Below, in pieces: positions 27,065 through 36,200 of a stretch of DNA of 64,000 bases. The DNA comes from Arenibacter nanhaiticus. Lineage in GTDB: Bacteria > Bacteroidota > Bacteroidia > Flavobacteriales > Flavobacteriaceae. Every line of letters starts with the position of its first letter. Position 1 is the stretch's first letter. Under the pieces are notes generated by a model. It had not been told where the DNA came from, searched no databases, and saw only the letters and a list, made by a program, of their open reading frames with translations. The stretch is from contig NZ_FQYX01000003.1 of NCBI RefSeq assembly GCF_900141935.1, forward strand, positions 1 through 64,000, given 5' to 3'. A program made the position numbers and the translations under genes.

Positions 27065-27358
27065 TTATTTAAAAAGGGTTGGATTCAAATAAATAAGTAT
27101 TCCCATTATAAAGGTCAACAAGAGGTAAATACACCAAGTTTTCCAACCGTTTTTTGCTAAAAAAGCTAAAATGAGCAGGGCCAACCAAAGTGCGAAACCG
27201 ACAAATTGAAGGGTAATAATGGCATTGACAGGGTTCCACCACTGTATCAATAGCATATGAAATGTTTGGGTTACCAAATATCCACCTATGAAACCGGCCG
27301 ATATCTTTGCAAAACGCTGCCAAGGAGATTTTGTCAAATGTTTTCTGTTTGCCGGCAT
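27065..27358 (-). CDS. Small membrane protein, DUF3649-like
   Basis: This 97-residue protein has three predicted membrane helices (about 15-35, 42-65, 72-92) and a basic N-terminus. The size, topology and position directly before a PepSY gene match the DUF3649 proteins found in proteobacterial siderophore operons; the family call rests mainly on context. It is packed between neighbours with gaps of 1 and 4 bp, so it is translated from the operon led by the DUF4198 gene. It may stabilise or partner the PepSY protein. Confidence 0.65.
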   Translation of the reverse strand: MPANRKHLTKSPWQRFAKISAGFIGGYLVTQTFHMLLIQWWNPVNAIITLQFVGFALWLALLILAFLAKNGWKTWCIYLLLTFIMGILIYLNPTLFK

Positions 27359-27359
27359 C

Positions 27360-27689
27360 TTAGGTCTGATTTATTTCAATTAAAAACAAGACCAAGGCCA
27401 AGATTACAGTTCGCTTCAGGGTAAAAAAATGTAATGGTGAAACCAAAACTATTAAACTTCCAAAAGTCATTAGTATGACCGAATATGATAAAAGTCCGGA
27501 AGTCCACCCTAAACAGTAAACAGTACAGGTTAGTCCTAACAGTAGGAGCAGTAAACCGCTAATTTTTGTTCTTTTTGGTTTTTGTTTTGCCCATACAAGC
27601 AGAAAATCATTTGTCAATTGTGCCCTTTTGGAGGTCAGGTAATTGAGATAAAAACCTATAAAGGTGAAGCAAATTGCTAAGGTTACCAT
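27360..27689 (-). CDS. Small membrane protein, DUF3325-like
   Basis: The 109-residue protein has three or four hydrophobic helices (about 1-18, 42-60, 66-82, 88-105) joined by a basic loop (KQKPKRTKIS). DUF3325 proteins of about this size accompany DUF3649, PepSY and TonB receptor genes in iron-uptake operons, and the arrangement here is the same. The assignment is by size, topology and neighbourhood. The start is 1 bp from the next gene downstream and 53 bp after the DUF4198 gene. Confidence 0.6.
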   Translation of the reverse strand: MVTLAICFTFIGFYLNYLTSKRAQLTNDFLLVWAKQKPKRTKISGLLLLLLGLTCTVYCLGWTSGLLSYSVILMTFGSLIVLVSPLHFFTLKRTVILALVLFLIEINQT

Positions 27690-27742
27690 TGTATTTTACT
27701 TGTTTTTCTTAGACTATTGAAAGAGGGGGGCGTTTATCGATC

Positions 27743-28453
27743 TTATTCGGGTAGGTCTACCAATAAAGTAATTACCCTTATTTTTTTAGTAATGTCGTTA
27801 TTTGAAACTTCTTCTGTTTTAAAGCCTTCTAAAAAATATACACCCGGCCATTTTGCATCAAAAGTGCTCATACCATGTTCATTGGTCTCTATAGCTTTTT
27901 GCCAACCATTTGGTGCAAATACGGTCACTTTATTTTTTGCAATTGGTTCGTTTCCGTCGTGAACAAAAATTGAAACTTCTGATTGTTTTCCTTTTTTGGC
28001 AATTTTGTAATCTATGAAAAGTTCATCTTTAGTGAAGTTGGTATCAAAACTGGATGGCGATTTTAGCGTACCTACCTTGACCGAGGCAGAAGCATTGAAT
28101 TGATATTGAGTATCACCCACTAGTTGAGCTACATTATGGCTAATAGACAGCTTATAGTCCCCAATGACTAGAGGCGTAAAAGAAGAAGAAAAAGAATCTT
28201 CATCTTTTTTTACATCCAATTGCTTACGCGTACCATTGGGTAGAGTTAACCATAATGTGAAATTTGAGGTGTCTGACCACCAATTAACAATGATCTCACG
28301 TTCGTCATTAGGTTCAGCATAAAAAATGGTTATTTCATGTTCTTTATTAACTTCTGCTTGGGCCTTAGTTTGTATCCAAAGAGCATGTGCAAAAAGATTT
28401 TGACCCCAAGTTAAAAACAACGCGAAGAATACTATCCGATTTATTGATGACAT
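27743..28453 (-). CDS. DUF4198-type periplasmic protein of the siderophore operon
   Basis: This 236-residue protein begins at ATG 28453 with a signal peptide ending NLFAHALWIQ; a His right after the cleavage region is typical of DUF4198 (metal/cobalt-uptake-associated) proteins. The rest is beta-rich with a C-terminal Ig-like segment (ENEPIAKNKV-type, APNGWQKAIETNEHGMSTFDA). An upstream in-frame ATG at 28513 is rejected because it lies before the -7 box and operator. It leads the operon DUF4198, DUF3325-like, DUF3649-like, PepSY. The function is probably periplasmic handling of iron or siderophore, not established. Confidence 0.8.
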   Translation of the reverse strand: MSSINRIVFFALFLTWGQNLFAHALWIQTKAQAEVNKEHEITIFYAEPNDEREIIVNWWSDTSNFTLWLTLPNGTRKQLDVKKDEDSFSSSFTPLVIGDYKLSISHNVAQLVGDTQYQFNASASVKVGTLKSPSSFDTNFTKDELFIDYKIAKKGKQSEVSIFVHDGNEPIAKNKVTVFAPNGWQKAIETNEHGMSTFDAKWPGVYFLEGFKTEEVSNNDITKKIRVITLLVDLPE

Positions 28454-28464
28454 ATTTAAAAAAT

Positions 28465-28485
28465 TATTTAGATTGAATATAAATA
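28465..28485. promoter_or_regulatory. Fur-like operator before the DUF4198 gene
   Basis: TATTTAGAT, a 3-nt spacer, then ATATAAATA, with one mismatch from a perfect inverted repeat. It has the same 9-3-9 layout as the site at 25308-25328 and lies 6 bp downstream of the -7 box and 11 bp before the ATG. Confidence 0.6.
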
Positions 28486-28490
28486 GATTG

Positions 28491-28498
28491 CGAATGTA
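28491..28498 (-). promoter_or_regulatory. -7 box of the DUF4198-PepSY operon
   Basis: The minus-strand TACATTCG matches TAnnTTTG at all but one position. It is placed exactly as at the receptor promoter: 24 bp separate it from the nearer strong AraC-type half-site. Confidence 0.5.
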
Positions 28499-28499
28499 G

Positions 28500-28555
28500 T
28501 ACGCCATTCGCATGAAAATAGTACGTCAAACGGATAAAATTATACGCGAAACGGA
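28500..28555 (-). promoter_or_regulatory. Tandem AraC-type sites before the DUF4198 operon
   Basis: TACGTCAAACGGA (28522-28534) and TACGCGAAACGGA (28543-28555) repeat with a 21-bp period and match TACGNNAANCGGA of the receptor promoter. A weaker third copy, TACGCCATTCGCA, is at 28500-28512. The site is also in the divergent intergenic region of the AraC gene, so it could mediate autoregulation. Confidence 0.72.
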
Positions 28556-28667
28556 ATTTCTTAAATTCCTTTTTAGATATGTTAATACGGGTTACAGAGC
28601 ATATTCAATGTGTCCGAGCACTTTAAGCCTATTTTGTAGAAATAATCTCAAATACTCCATTTATTTG

Positions 28668-28702
28668 TATTTAGACTAAATATAAATAAAATTATATATT
28701 TG
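28668..28702 (+). promoter_or_regulatory. Promoter and Fur-like operator of the AraC gene
   Basis: The -7 box TATATTTG (28695-28702) fits TAnnTTTG exactly and lies 19 bp before the ATG. Immediately upstream (28668-28688) is TATTTAGAC, 3 nt, ATATAAATA, the third copy of the Fur-like operator, placed between -33 and -7. Its left half also forms the palindrome TATTTAG-A-CTAAATA. Confidence 0.62.
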
Positions 28703-28721
28703 CTTCTACCATAATGAGAGT

Positions 28722-29732
28722 ATGAAGCATATTGACCATAAACATACAATTAAGAAAGACCTAAAAAACCATATTTCTGTGATATCGGGCAGAACGACCG
28801 AGAGTCATTTTAAACAGGGAGAACAGACTAAAAAAAATGATGAATCAGATGTCTTTGATATAAATTCCAAAATTGTTTATGAAGATTTTCTGTTGAATTT
28901 TAAAGAAATAATATTTGATTATTTTAAGATTGCTTCAGGAATTCTAACATCAACTAAAGACGTTCATGTAGATTGCACTTTTATTGGCGAAACGGTACAA
29001 ATGGTATTTCTACTTAAAGGTAATTATACTATAGAAATTTTAGGTAAATCTAGCTCATTTACTGCACATGAATGTAATATCTTTTTTGGTATTGAAACTG
29101 AGTGTAAAGCCCTTATTTCTAAAGGAGAACACCATATTTTTTTAATAGATATTCAAAAAGAATTCTTTATCAAATTTTTTCCAAAACACGAAAAATTTAT
29201 TGATTTCAGACAGCAAATTGAGAACTATGAAAATGGTTATATCAGAAAACAAAATTTGCCAATTACCTCTGAAATGTTAACCCTAATTAACTTGATCATA
29301 GATTGTAAATGGAAGGGGCATTTTCGTAAAATATATGTACACTCTAAGGTTATGGAGCTTTTGTTTTTACAGCTCAACATATTAAGCTTGGATCTAAAAC
29401 CGAATGAGCCCGTAACTCCTTGTAACATAGTTAAGATGGAAATAGCTTTAAATTACCTATCTAAGAACTATAGGAATCCTGGAACCTTAAAAGAGCTATC
29501 AAAAAAAATAGGAACTAATGAGTTTTTGTTGAAACGGGATTTTAAAATCCTTTTCGGTACTACCGTTTTTGGATATGTATCTGAAGTACGTATGAAAAAA
29601 GCCAAAGAACTACTTTTAAAAAGTAAATATTCCATTAGTCAAATTTCAGATGAAGTAGGCTATAAAAATCCACAACACTTCTCGACTGCCTTCAAACGCA
29701 AATTCGGAATTTGTCCAAGTAGTATACGGTAA
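28722..29732 (+). CDS. AraC-family regulator of siderophore uptake (PchR-like)
   Basis: The 336-residue protein has a variable N-terminal ligand-binding part (about 40-190) and a two-HTH AraC domain at the C-terminus (about 235-336, ending KSKYSISQISDEVGYKNPQHFSTAFKRKFGICPSS). It diverges from the uptake operon. PchR-type regulators bind ferrisiderophore in the cytosol and activate receptor genes; tandem 13-bp sites before both uptake promoters fit that role. A Fur-like operator overlaps its own promoter. It has no membrane segment. The ligand is unknown. Confidence 0.88.
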   Translation: MKHIDHKHTIKKDLKNHISVISGRTTESHFKQGEQTKKNDESDVFDINSKIVYEDFLLNFKEIIFDYFKIASGILTSTKDVHVDCTFIGETVQMVFLLKGNYTIEILGKSSSFTAHECNIFFGIETECKALISKGEHHIFLIDIQKEFFIKFFPKHEKFIDFRQQIENYENGYIRKQNLPITSEMLTLINLIIDCKWKGHFRKIYVHSKVMELLFLQLNILSLDLKPNEPVTPCNIVKMEIALNYLSKNYRNPGTLKELSKKIGTNEFLLKRDFKILFGTTVFGYVSEVRMKKAKELLLKSKYSISQISDEVGYKNPQHFSTAFKRKFGICPSSIR

Positions 29733-29946
29733 AGATCAACTGTAAATCTAAGAATTGCTTTTTGGTGGTCAAGTAAAATATGAAGAATAACATAAATATT
29801 ATAATTATGTGCCATAAAACAAAGGTCTTGAACCAAACCAAAAAAGGATCCTAGTATCATGTTCAACATGCAAATTATTTCATTTGACATTCTGTCATTT
29901 TTACCTTGAATTTTCGAGGGAGGAGTTATCCCATTTTGGTAATTTC

Positions 29947-30303
29947 CTAAAGCAAATTAAACCAGGTTATTGGGACACCAAATATTGCAGTTGCACCATG
30001 AAAAGAAAAACACTCATTTCCACTGTATCCATCCCACGAACCACCTCGTGTATGACAGATTAATCCTTCTAAGTTCTTCTTTCTGTAGTAGGTTTTTCTC
30101 TTTTTAAGATCTGCGTTTTCTCCAAAGAAATGCCCAGCGTTGAACAAGAACCCTATAATGAAAATGACTCCTAGGATAATTGGAAAGATGGTTCTGATGG
30201 TGTCGGAAACATCGTTTACAGAATCTTCTATGCCCCCAATCTGAGCAAAAGACGGTGCCGTTGCCAAGAGCAACAGTACAATTGATTTGCTAATCTTTTT
30301 CAT
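29947..30303 (-). CDS. Small exported membrane protein, possibly a degraded conjugation protein
   Basis: The 118-residue protein has a signal peptide (MKKISKSIVLLLLATAPSFAQ), then GGIEDSVNDVSDTIRTIFPIILGVIFIIGFLFNAGHFFGENADLKK with one clear membrane helix. This part looks like the small TraE/DUF4134-type membrane proteins of Bacteroidota conjugative elements, which usually carry a second helix. Here the C-terminus instead is polar (Arg/Lys-rich, then Gly/Ser/His-rich) with no second helix, so the gene may be truncated or fused to foreign sequence. The assignment is tentative; a broken amidase gene diverges from it. Confidence 0.5.
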   Translation of the reverse strand: MKKISKSIVLLLLATAPSFAQIGGIEDSVNDVSDTIRTIFPIILGVIFIIGFLFNAGHFFGENADLKKRKTYYRKKNLEGLICHTRGGSWDGYSGNECFSFHGATAIFGVPITWFNLL

Positions 30304-30504
30304 GATTATGTGGTTTTGAAGCCGACCCTATAGTATGGGAAGGACGACTTATGGATTATTGTTTATGGAATTTCTAAAGGATCGGCTTGAATGATGGGAA
30401 TCGAATAAATTTTAATATTCTAAAGTGTTAAAAATTAACATATTGGAAGTGAATTGTAGAAATCGATGAATATTGTGCAACACGCATTAAATATTCACCG
30501 AGTT

Positions 30505-31129
30505 ATGAAGCGGTTTTTGACGATTTGTTTTTGCTTTGGATTGTTCCTTGGTTGGAGCTTTGCTATTGGACAAGAAAAAAATGGTCCAATAATAATCTTG
30601 GACCCTGGACATGGGGGATTAGATTATGGGGCGGTAGGGGTGAATGGGGTAAGGGAAAAGGATATTGTTCTTGCAGTAGGGAAGGAGGTTCTACGCTTGA
30701 ACAAGGAGCTATATGGCAATCAACTTAATATATATTTAACTAGGTATTCTGACACCTTAATTTGGTTAGGCCATCGGGCTAAATTAGCAAAAGCTTTACG
30801 GGCAAATCTTTTTGTATCTATCCACTGTAATCAGGCAACGAGGAAAAAGCACAAGGTGTTGAAGTCTTTATACAATATCCCCACATAAAAATGGATACCA
30901 AACTTCTATTACATTCGGAAAATTTGGCGAGAACAATTTTATTGGAGTTCGACAACTCCTTGGGCTTTAAAATCAGGGGTAGAAAGTATGCCAATTTTCA
31001 AGTTCTCAGGGATACCCAATTTACATGTCCGGCCGTTCTTTTGGAAGTTGGATTTTTGTCCAATCGAGTATTTCTGGGTATGACATGGCTATCCTTCAAG
31101 CTTTGGTAGAGGTTGTTGGTAAGTCTTAG
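30505..31129 (+). pseudogene. N-acetylmuramoyl-L-alanine amidase (Amidase_3), frameshifted twice
   Basis: The protein starts MKRFLTICFCFGLFLGWSFA (signal peptide) and has the Amidase_3 zinc motifs IILDPGHGGLDYGAVG and SIHCNQA. Near 30848 the frame shifts: the continuation GVEVFIQYPHIKMDTKLLLHSENLA is in another frame, running through CPAVLLEVGFLSN. A second shift near 31075 precedes DMAILQALVEVVGKS and a stop at 31127. The catalytic parts are split, so the enzyme (which would cleave the peptide from muramic acid) is probably inactive. Together with the preceding gene it may be debris of a mobile element, or simple decay. Confidence 0.8.
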
Positions 31130-31257
31130 GAAGGGTGAAATTTAAAAATAAATCATTCTTAGGTGATGATTTATTTCGACACATAAATTAAACTTACAGG
31201 TTTTACGGGATAATGGCGATTAGACAGAGTTTAATTTATAGATCCTTATAATTATCC

Positions 31258-31860
31258 TTACGCAAATTTTTTACTTTTCATACCAAAGATCAACATCATT
31301 ACCAACTCGTACTTTTTGCCTAATTTTTCTCGTAGAATTCCAAATGCCTTTGTTATTTGATTTTCGACAGTTTTACTGGAAATGACTAAATATTCTGCAA
31401 TTTCAATATTATCCAATCCTTCCTTCTTGCTTAAAAGAAATATCTGTTTGCATTTTGGAGGAAGTTCATTTATTGCTTCCATTACCTTGTTCATTATTTT
31501 TTCAGTTCCTTCAGTCTCTGGCTCCAACTCAAATTGTAAAAGGGTGTCCATATACAATTTCTCTAACGCTAATAAGGATTTAGCACTTCTGTATTGATCT
31601 ATAAATTCATTGTAGACAGCACGGTACATAAACCCCTTGATTGAAAAATTATTCCTTAGACTTTTTCTTTTTACCCAGATTTTTACAAAGACATTCTGTA
31701 CAATATCCTGGGCCTTTATGGGATCGTTTATCAAACTGTTAGCATAAACACAAAGCCTGTGGTTATAGTTTTCCACTAAAAAGGAAAAAGCCCTTTGATT
31801 GCCTTTTTCCAGCTGTTCAATTAAAACTGAATTGACGCTAAAATCCCACTTCATAAACAA
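31258..31860 (-). CDS. ECF RNA polymerase sigma factor (FecI/PUL type)
   Basis: The 200-residue protein has sigma region 2 (about 18-85, with AQDIVQNVFVKIWVKRKSL) and region 4 (about 130-180, LPPKCKQIFLLSKKEGLDNIEIAEYLVISSKTVENQI). It is divergent from the FecR-type anti-sigma gene at 31959. A minus-strand TATTTTTG at 31921-31928 could be its -7 box. In this family the anti-sigma releases the factor when the STN-bearing SusC binds ligand, activating the SusCD operon. The start could be the second Met (31854). Confidence 0.92.
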   Translation of the reverse strand: MFMKWDFSVNSVLIEQLEKGNQRAFSFLVENYNHRLCVYANSLINDPIKAQDIVQNVFVKIWVKRKSLRNNFSIKGFMYRAVYNEFIDQYRSAKSLLALEKLYMDTLLQFELEPETEGTEKIMNKVMEAINELPPKCKQIFLLSKKEGLDNIEIAEYLVISSKTVENQITKAFGILREKLGKKYELVMMLIFGMKSKKFA

Positions 31861-31958
31861 ACTTTAAAAAATATAAATATTCAAATATGTGATTTTTTTT
31901 TCAGAAATAATAGGGGATAGCAAAAATAGCTCCGTATTGTTTGTAGAATTAATGAATT

Positions 31959-33107
31959 ATGAAGCTTAATCATATTGACCACTTAATAGTGAAGTATCTA
32001 AATCATTCTATTAATAAAGATGAATTGGATGAGTTGAATTCTTTATTGGAACAACCGGAAAACAAGGAGATTTTTAAAGATTATGCAAAAATAAATTATT
32101 CAATAGATTATAAATTGAGGAATTATAGGGCGGAAAATGTTAAAAAATATTTACAGGATAGAATAAGGAAAGATAATAATGTTTTTTCTAGAGGAAGATT
32201 TTTAAGGGTTTCTAAATATGCTGCAATATTAGTATTAGCAGTCGGTACTTTATTAATTTTTCAAAAGGATAATGCTATACAAACCACTTCAGAGCCGTTT
32301 CATAAGGAACATAAGATAACCCTAGAGATGGAAAACGGACGATCCGTTATCCTACAAGAAGAGGCTACCCAAGATATTATTTCAGAAAAAGGGGAAGTTA
32401 TTGGAAAGCAAATAAAACAGGGCATTCAATTTAAGGATGCTGAACTTTCAGAACTGGTTTACAATACACTCAAGGTGCCTTATGGTAAAAAGTTTCAAGT
32501 GACCCTTTCCGATGGAACAAAAGTATTTTTAAACTCGGGTTCAAGTATGAAATTCCCAGTAAAATTTATAAAAGGTGCTAACCGAACAGTTTTTTTGACG
32601 GGAGAAGCATTTTTTGAAGTGGCAAAAAATAAGGACCCCTTCATTGTAAGTGCCAATAATGCTAAAATTAGGGCGCTGGGAACTGCATTTAACGTGAGTG
32701 CATACCCTGGAGAAAAAGATGTTAGTACCGTTTTGGTTGAGGGATCGGTGGGTATTTACCGATATAAAGAGCAGTTTTCAAAGGAGCATTCAACTGTTTT
32801 AGAGCCAGATCATATGGCAATATGGAACAAGGAGAAAAAGGAGGTCATTGTAAAAGTTGTTGATGTAGAAATGTACACCGCCTGGGTGTCAGGAAAGATG
32901 ATTTTTCGAAATACTCCCTTTAAAATCATTCGCAAAAAATTGGAAAGGCATTACAATATCCAAATTATTAATAATAACCGAGAACTTGATGAGAAAGTCT
33001 ATAATGCTGTCTTTGATGTTGAGACGATAAGAGAGGTTATGCAAACTTTGGATGAAAGCTTTAGTATTAAATACACAATCGAGAATAATAAAATAATTAT
33101 TGAATAA
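31959..33107 (+). CDS. FecR-family anti-sigma factor
   Basis: The 382-residue protein has a cytoplasmic N-terminal sigma-binding part (1-85) and one membrane helix near 88-105 (YAAILVLAVGTLLIF). The periplasmic FecR domain (about 170-270) includes VPYGKKFQVTLSDGTKVFLN and TGEAFFEVAK, and the C-terminal DUF4974 domain (about 310-382) contacts the STN domain of the outer-membrane transporter. It is first in the plus-strand operon with SusC and SusD, separated from SusC by a 152-bp gap that holds a long stem-loop. Confidence 0.93.
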   Translation: MKLNHIDHLIVKYLNHSINKDELDELNSLLEQPENKEIFKDYAKINYSIDYKLRNYRAENVKKYLQDRIRKDNNVFSRGRFLRVSKYAAILVLAVGTLLIFQKDNAIQTTSEPFHKEHKITLEMENGRSVILQEEATQDIISEKGEVIGKQIKQGIQFKDAELSELVYNTLKVPYGKKFQVTLSDGTKVFLNSGSSMKFPVKFIKGANRTVFLTGEAFFEVAKNKDPFIVSANNAKIRALGTAFNVSAYPGEKDVSTVLVEGSVGIYRYKEQFSKEHSTVLEPDHMAIWNKEKKEVIVKVVDVEMYTAWVSGKMIFRNTPFKIIRKKLERHYNIQIINNNRELDEKVYNAVFDVETIREVMQTLDESFSIKYTIENNKIIIE

Positions 33108-33158
33108 CCTTAAAACCAACGAAATGAAGAACTGAAAAGAAATGAGTATCGATCATGA

Positions 33159-33220
33159 AACTATTTAATTTTTAAGAAACCGGGAAACGCTTGGAACATT
33201 CCCCGGAAAATTAAATAGTT
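33159..33220 (+). other. Long stem-loop between fecR and susC
   Basis: AACTATTTAATTTT (33159-33172) pairs perfectly over 14 bp with its inverse at 33207-33220. An inner 5-bp GC helix (CCGGG 33180-33184 with CCCGG 33202-33206) follows a 7-nt bulge on the 5' side, with a 17-nt loop. No T run follows, so it is not a plain terminator. It could be an RNA-processing or stability element that lets SusC be made in excess of FecR, or a palindromic protein-binding site. Confidence 0.6.
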
Positions 33221-33259
33221 AAAAGAACTAAATTTTTAACCAAAAAATCAAACAAAGGT

Positions 33260-36200
33260 ATGAAAAAACTATTAAAACAGGAGTGTCATTCTATTGGCAT
33301 TCCTAAATTCAACTTAAAGGTGAAATTAACGACATTTTTATTTTTGGTTGTATTGATGCAGAGCCAAGCAAATTCGTATTCACAAAATACCAAAATATCA
33401 TTGAACCTCAATGATGTTACTATTCAAAGTGTTTTGGATGAAATTGAATCTAAAACAAAATTTAAATTTTTCGTAGATACCGATATTATTGATCTAGCGA
33501 AAAAAGTTTCTGTAACTGAAAAGGAAAAGCGAATTTCTAACGTTTTGGAAAAATTATTTGAAGGTACCAATATTGTTTTTAAGGTCGTTGGGAAACAAAT
33601 TGTTTTAAAGCCTGATCCTTCAAAAATAATTACTCCTCAAATACCAAATAATTCTAAATCCGAAATAGAATTGCCACAGAAAACTATTTCTGGTACGGTA
33701 ACGGATGAAGAAAATATTCCATTATCTGGGGCTTCGATTGTAATTAAGGGTAGTACTACTGGTGTAGCTGCCGATTTTGATGGAAATTTTAGTATTCAGG
33801 CATCAATGGGTGATATCCTTGATGTATCTTATATTGGTTATAACTCAAAGGAGGTAAAAGTCACTAATCAAACAGAATTGACAATTGTTCTTACTGCTTC
33901 GAATGAATTAGATGAAGTCGTCGTGGTAGGTTATGGATCTAAAAAGCGTACTGATATTACTGGATCTATCGCTAGTGTTTCTGTGGAAAAAGAAATCGGG
34001 AAACGTCCTGTAGCTAATATTAATCAAATGTTACAAGGTAATGTAGCTAACTTTAATGTTTCAGTGGGTAGTAATGGAGGTGAGCCTGGTGCTGCAGTTA
34101 ACCTTAATATAAGGGGATCTGGGACATTAACAGGAAACGGAGGGCAACCATATGTGCTTCTTGACGGATTACCAATAGATGTATCTGATATGAATGCCAT
34201 TAATCCTTATGATGTTGAAGATGTTACAGTATTAAAGGATGCGGCAGCAGCAGCTATTTATGGTTCTAGGGGAGCTTTTGGTGTTATATTAATTACAACC
34301 AAAAAGGGTAAGAAAGGAAAAGTTCAGGTAGAGTATTCTAATAATGTTGCTACCTCAAAGCCTACAAACCTTCCTAAAATAGCGAATAGTATTGAATGGG
34401 CTAAGGCGTATAATGATGGTGCGTCAAATGATGGATCAGCACCTGTGTTTACTGAAGATGAATTACAGGATATATTGGACTATAGAGCAGGTGTACTTAC
34501 AGTTGATACAGCACCAGCTGTTGGTTCTGATAGCTGGAGAACTTATCATGATGGCTTCGCAGATTATAATTGGTATGATGTTATTTTTAAGGATAGTGCA
34601 CCTAGGCAACAACATAGACTTAGTATTAGTGGAGGTGGAGAAAAATCAAAGTTTTATGTTTCGGGAAATTATTTTGAACAATTAGGCAATATGAATTTTG
34701 CAAATGAGCAATATGGCCGTTATAACTTTACTTTTAACTTTGAAACAGAAGCTACTGATTGGTTAAAATTTGATATATCAACAAAATATTCTTTAGAAGA
34801 ACAGCGACTTCCAAGTGGTGGATTTGCAGGTTTTAACAAAGATGTTCTTTACCACCAAATTGCAAGAATGTGGCCAATGATGCCTTTATATTATCCTGAT
34901 GACCCCGATAGAATCCTGAATTTAGATATTTTACGCATAAGGGATTCCGGACATGATATTGATATTACAGGAAATACAATTTTACAAGGCGGGGTAGAAA
35001 TAGAACCAATAGAAAATTGGATAACAAGAGTGCGATATAACTATAGTGTACGAAACTTTAAGAATGAAAGACTGGAATTAAGAAATTTTATTGTCCAACC
35101 AAGTGGAAGACAACAAAATATAGGACATAGTTTAGATGAAATTAGTCGATTCTTCTCTGAAAGAAAAACACAAGTTTTAAATGCTACATCAAACTATAAA
35201 TTGGCTGTCGAAAATCATAATATTGATGTATTAGTTGGTGCAGAATCCAGATTGACAGAAAATATTGGTCTTTTTGGTAGAGGAAGTCAACTAATTACCA
35301 CTAATGTGCCCACTCTTTCAACGGTTGTTGGTGATGAGGTAGCCTCTGATAACCTTAGCCATTTTGCTACTCGTGGTTTTTTCACAAGTATATCATACAA
35401 CTATGATGAGAAGTATTTTGTTGAAGGGAAAATCAGAATTGATGAAAGTTCATATTTTAGTGAAGGAAAGCGAAAAGGTGCGTTTCCCGGAATTTCAGCA
35501 GGATATATAATTTCTAATGAAGATTTTTGGTCTCCGTTAAAAAATACAGTAAACTATTTAAAACTAAGAGGATCATGGGGGCAATTAGGGAATCATGACC
35601 CTGATTTGGCTAATCGGTTTGTAGAGTTGATGGGTACAGGACTGTCTTCTTATCTTATTAATGGCGTTAGGCCAAATATAGTTACCGCACCAGGACTTAT
35701 AAGTCCGGATTTAACATGGGAGACAGTGACTTCTTATAATTTTGGATTTGATGCGGCGTTATTTAATAATAAATTAAACCTTAGTCTAGAAGGGTTTAAT
35801 AGAACTACTTCAGATATGATTGGTCCTGCTCTGGCATTACCTACTGCATTGGGTACCGCTGCTCCTGTTGAAAATAATGCTGAACTGGAAACCAAAGGTT
35901 GGGAGTTCTCAGCAAAATACCAAGATAACGTAGGAGATTTTACATATGGCATTGGTGTAAATATTGGTGATAACCAATCTAAAGTAACTAAATATACTAA
36001 CCCTACGGGGATTTTAAGCACTTGGTACGAAGGTAGAAAGCTTGGTGAGATATGGGGGTTTGAAACAGTCGGGATATTTCAATCTCAGGAAGAAGCTGAT
36101 AATGCACCTGATCAATCAAGATATTGGTCGTCATGGGGGGCTGGAGATATCCAATATGCCGATTTAGATGGTAATGGAGCTATAGAACCGGGAGCCAATA

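Noticed and set aside
27069-27323. Second minus-strand frame in the small membrane protein gene
   Set aside because: Overlaps the DUF3649-like frame; the other frame has membrane helices and tight operon spacing.
30317-30388. AAGCCGA...TCGGCTT inverted repeat between the small membrane protein and the amidase
   Set aside because: The arms are about 60 bp apart with no supporting structure; could be chance or a weak operator.
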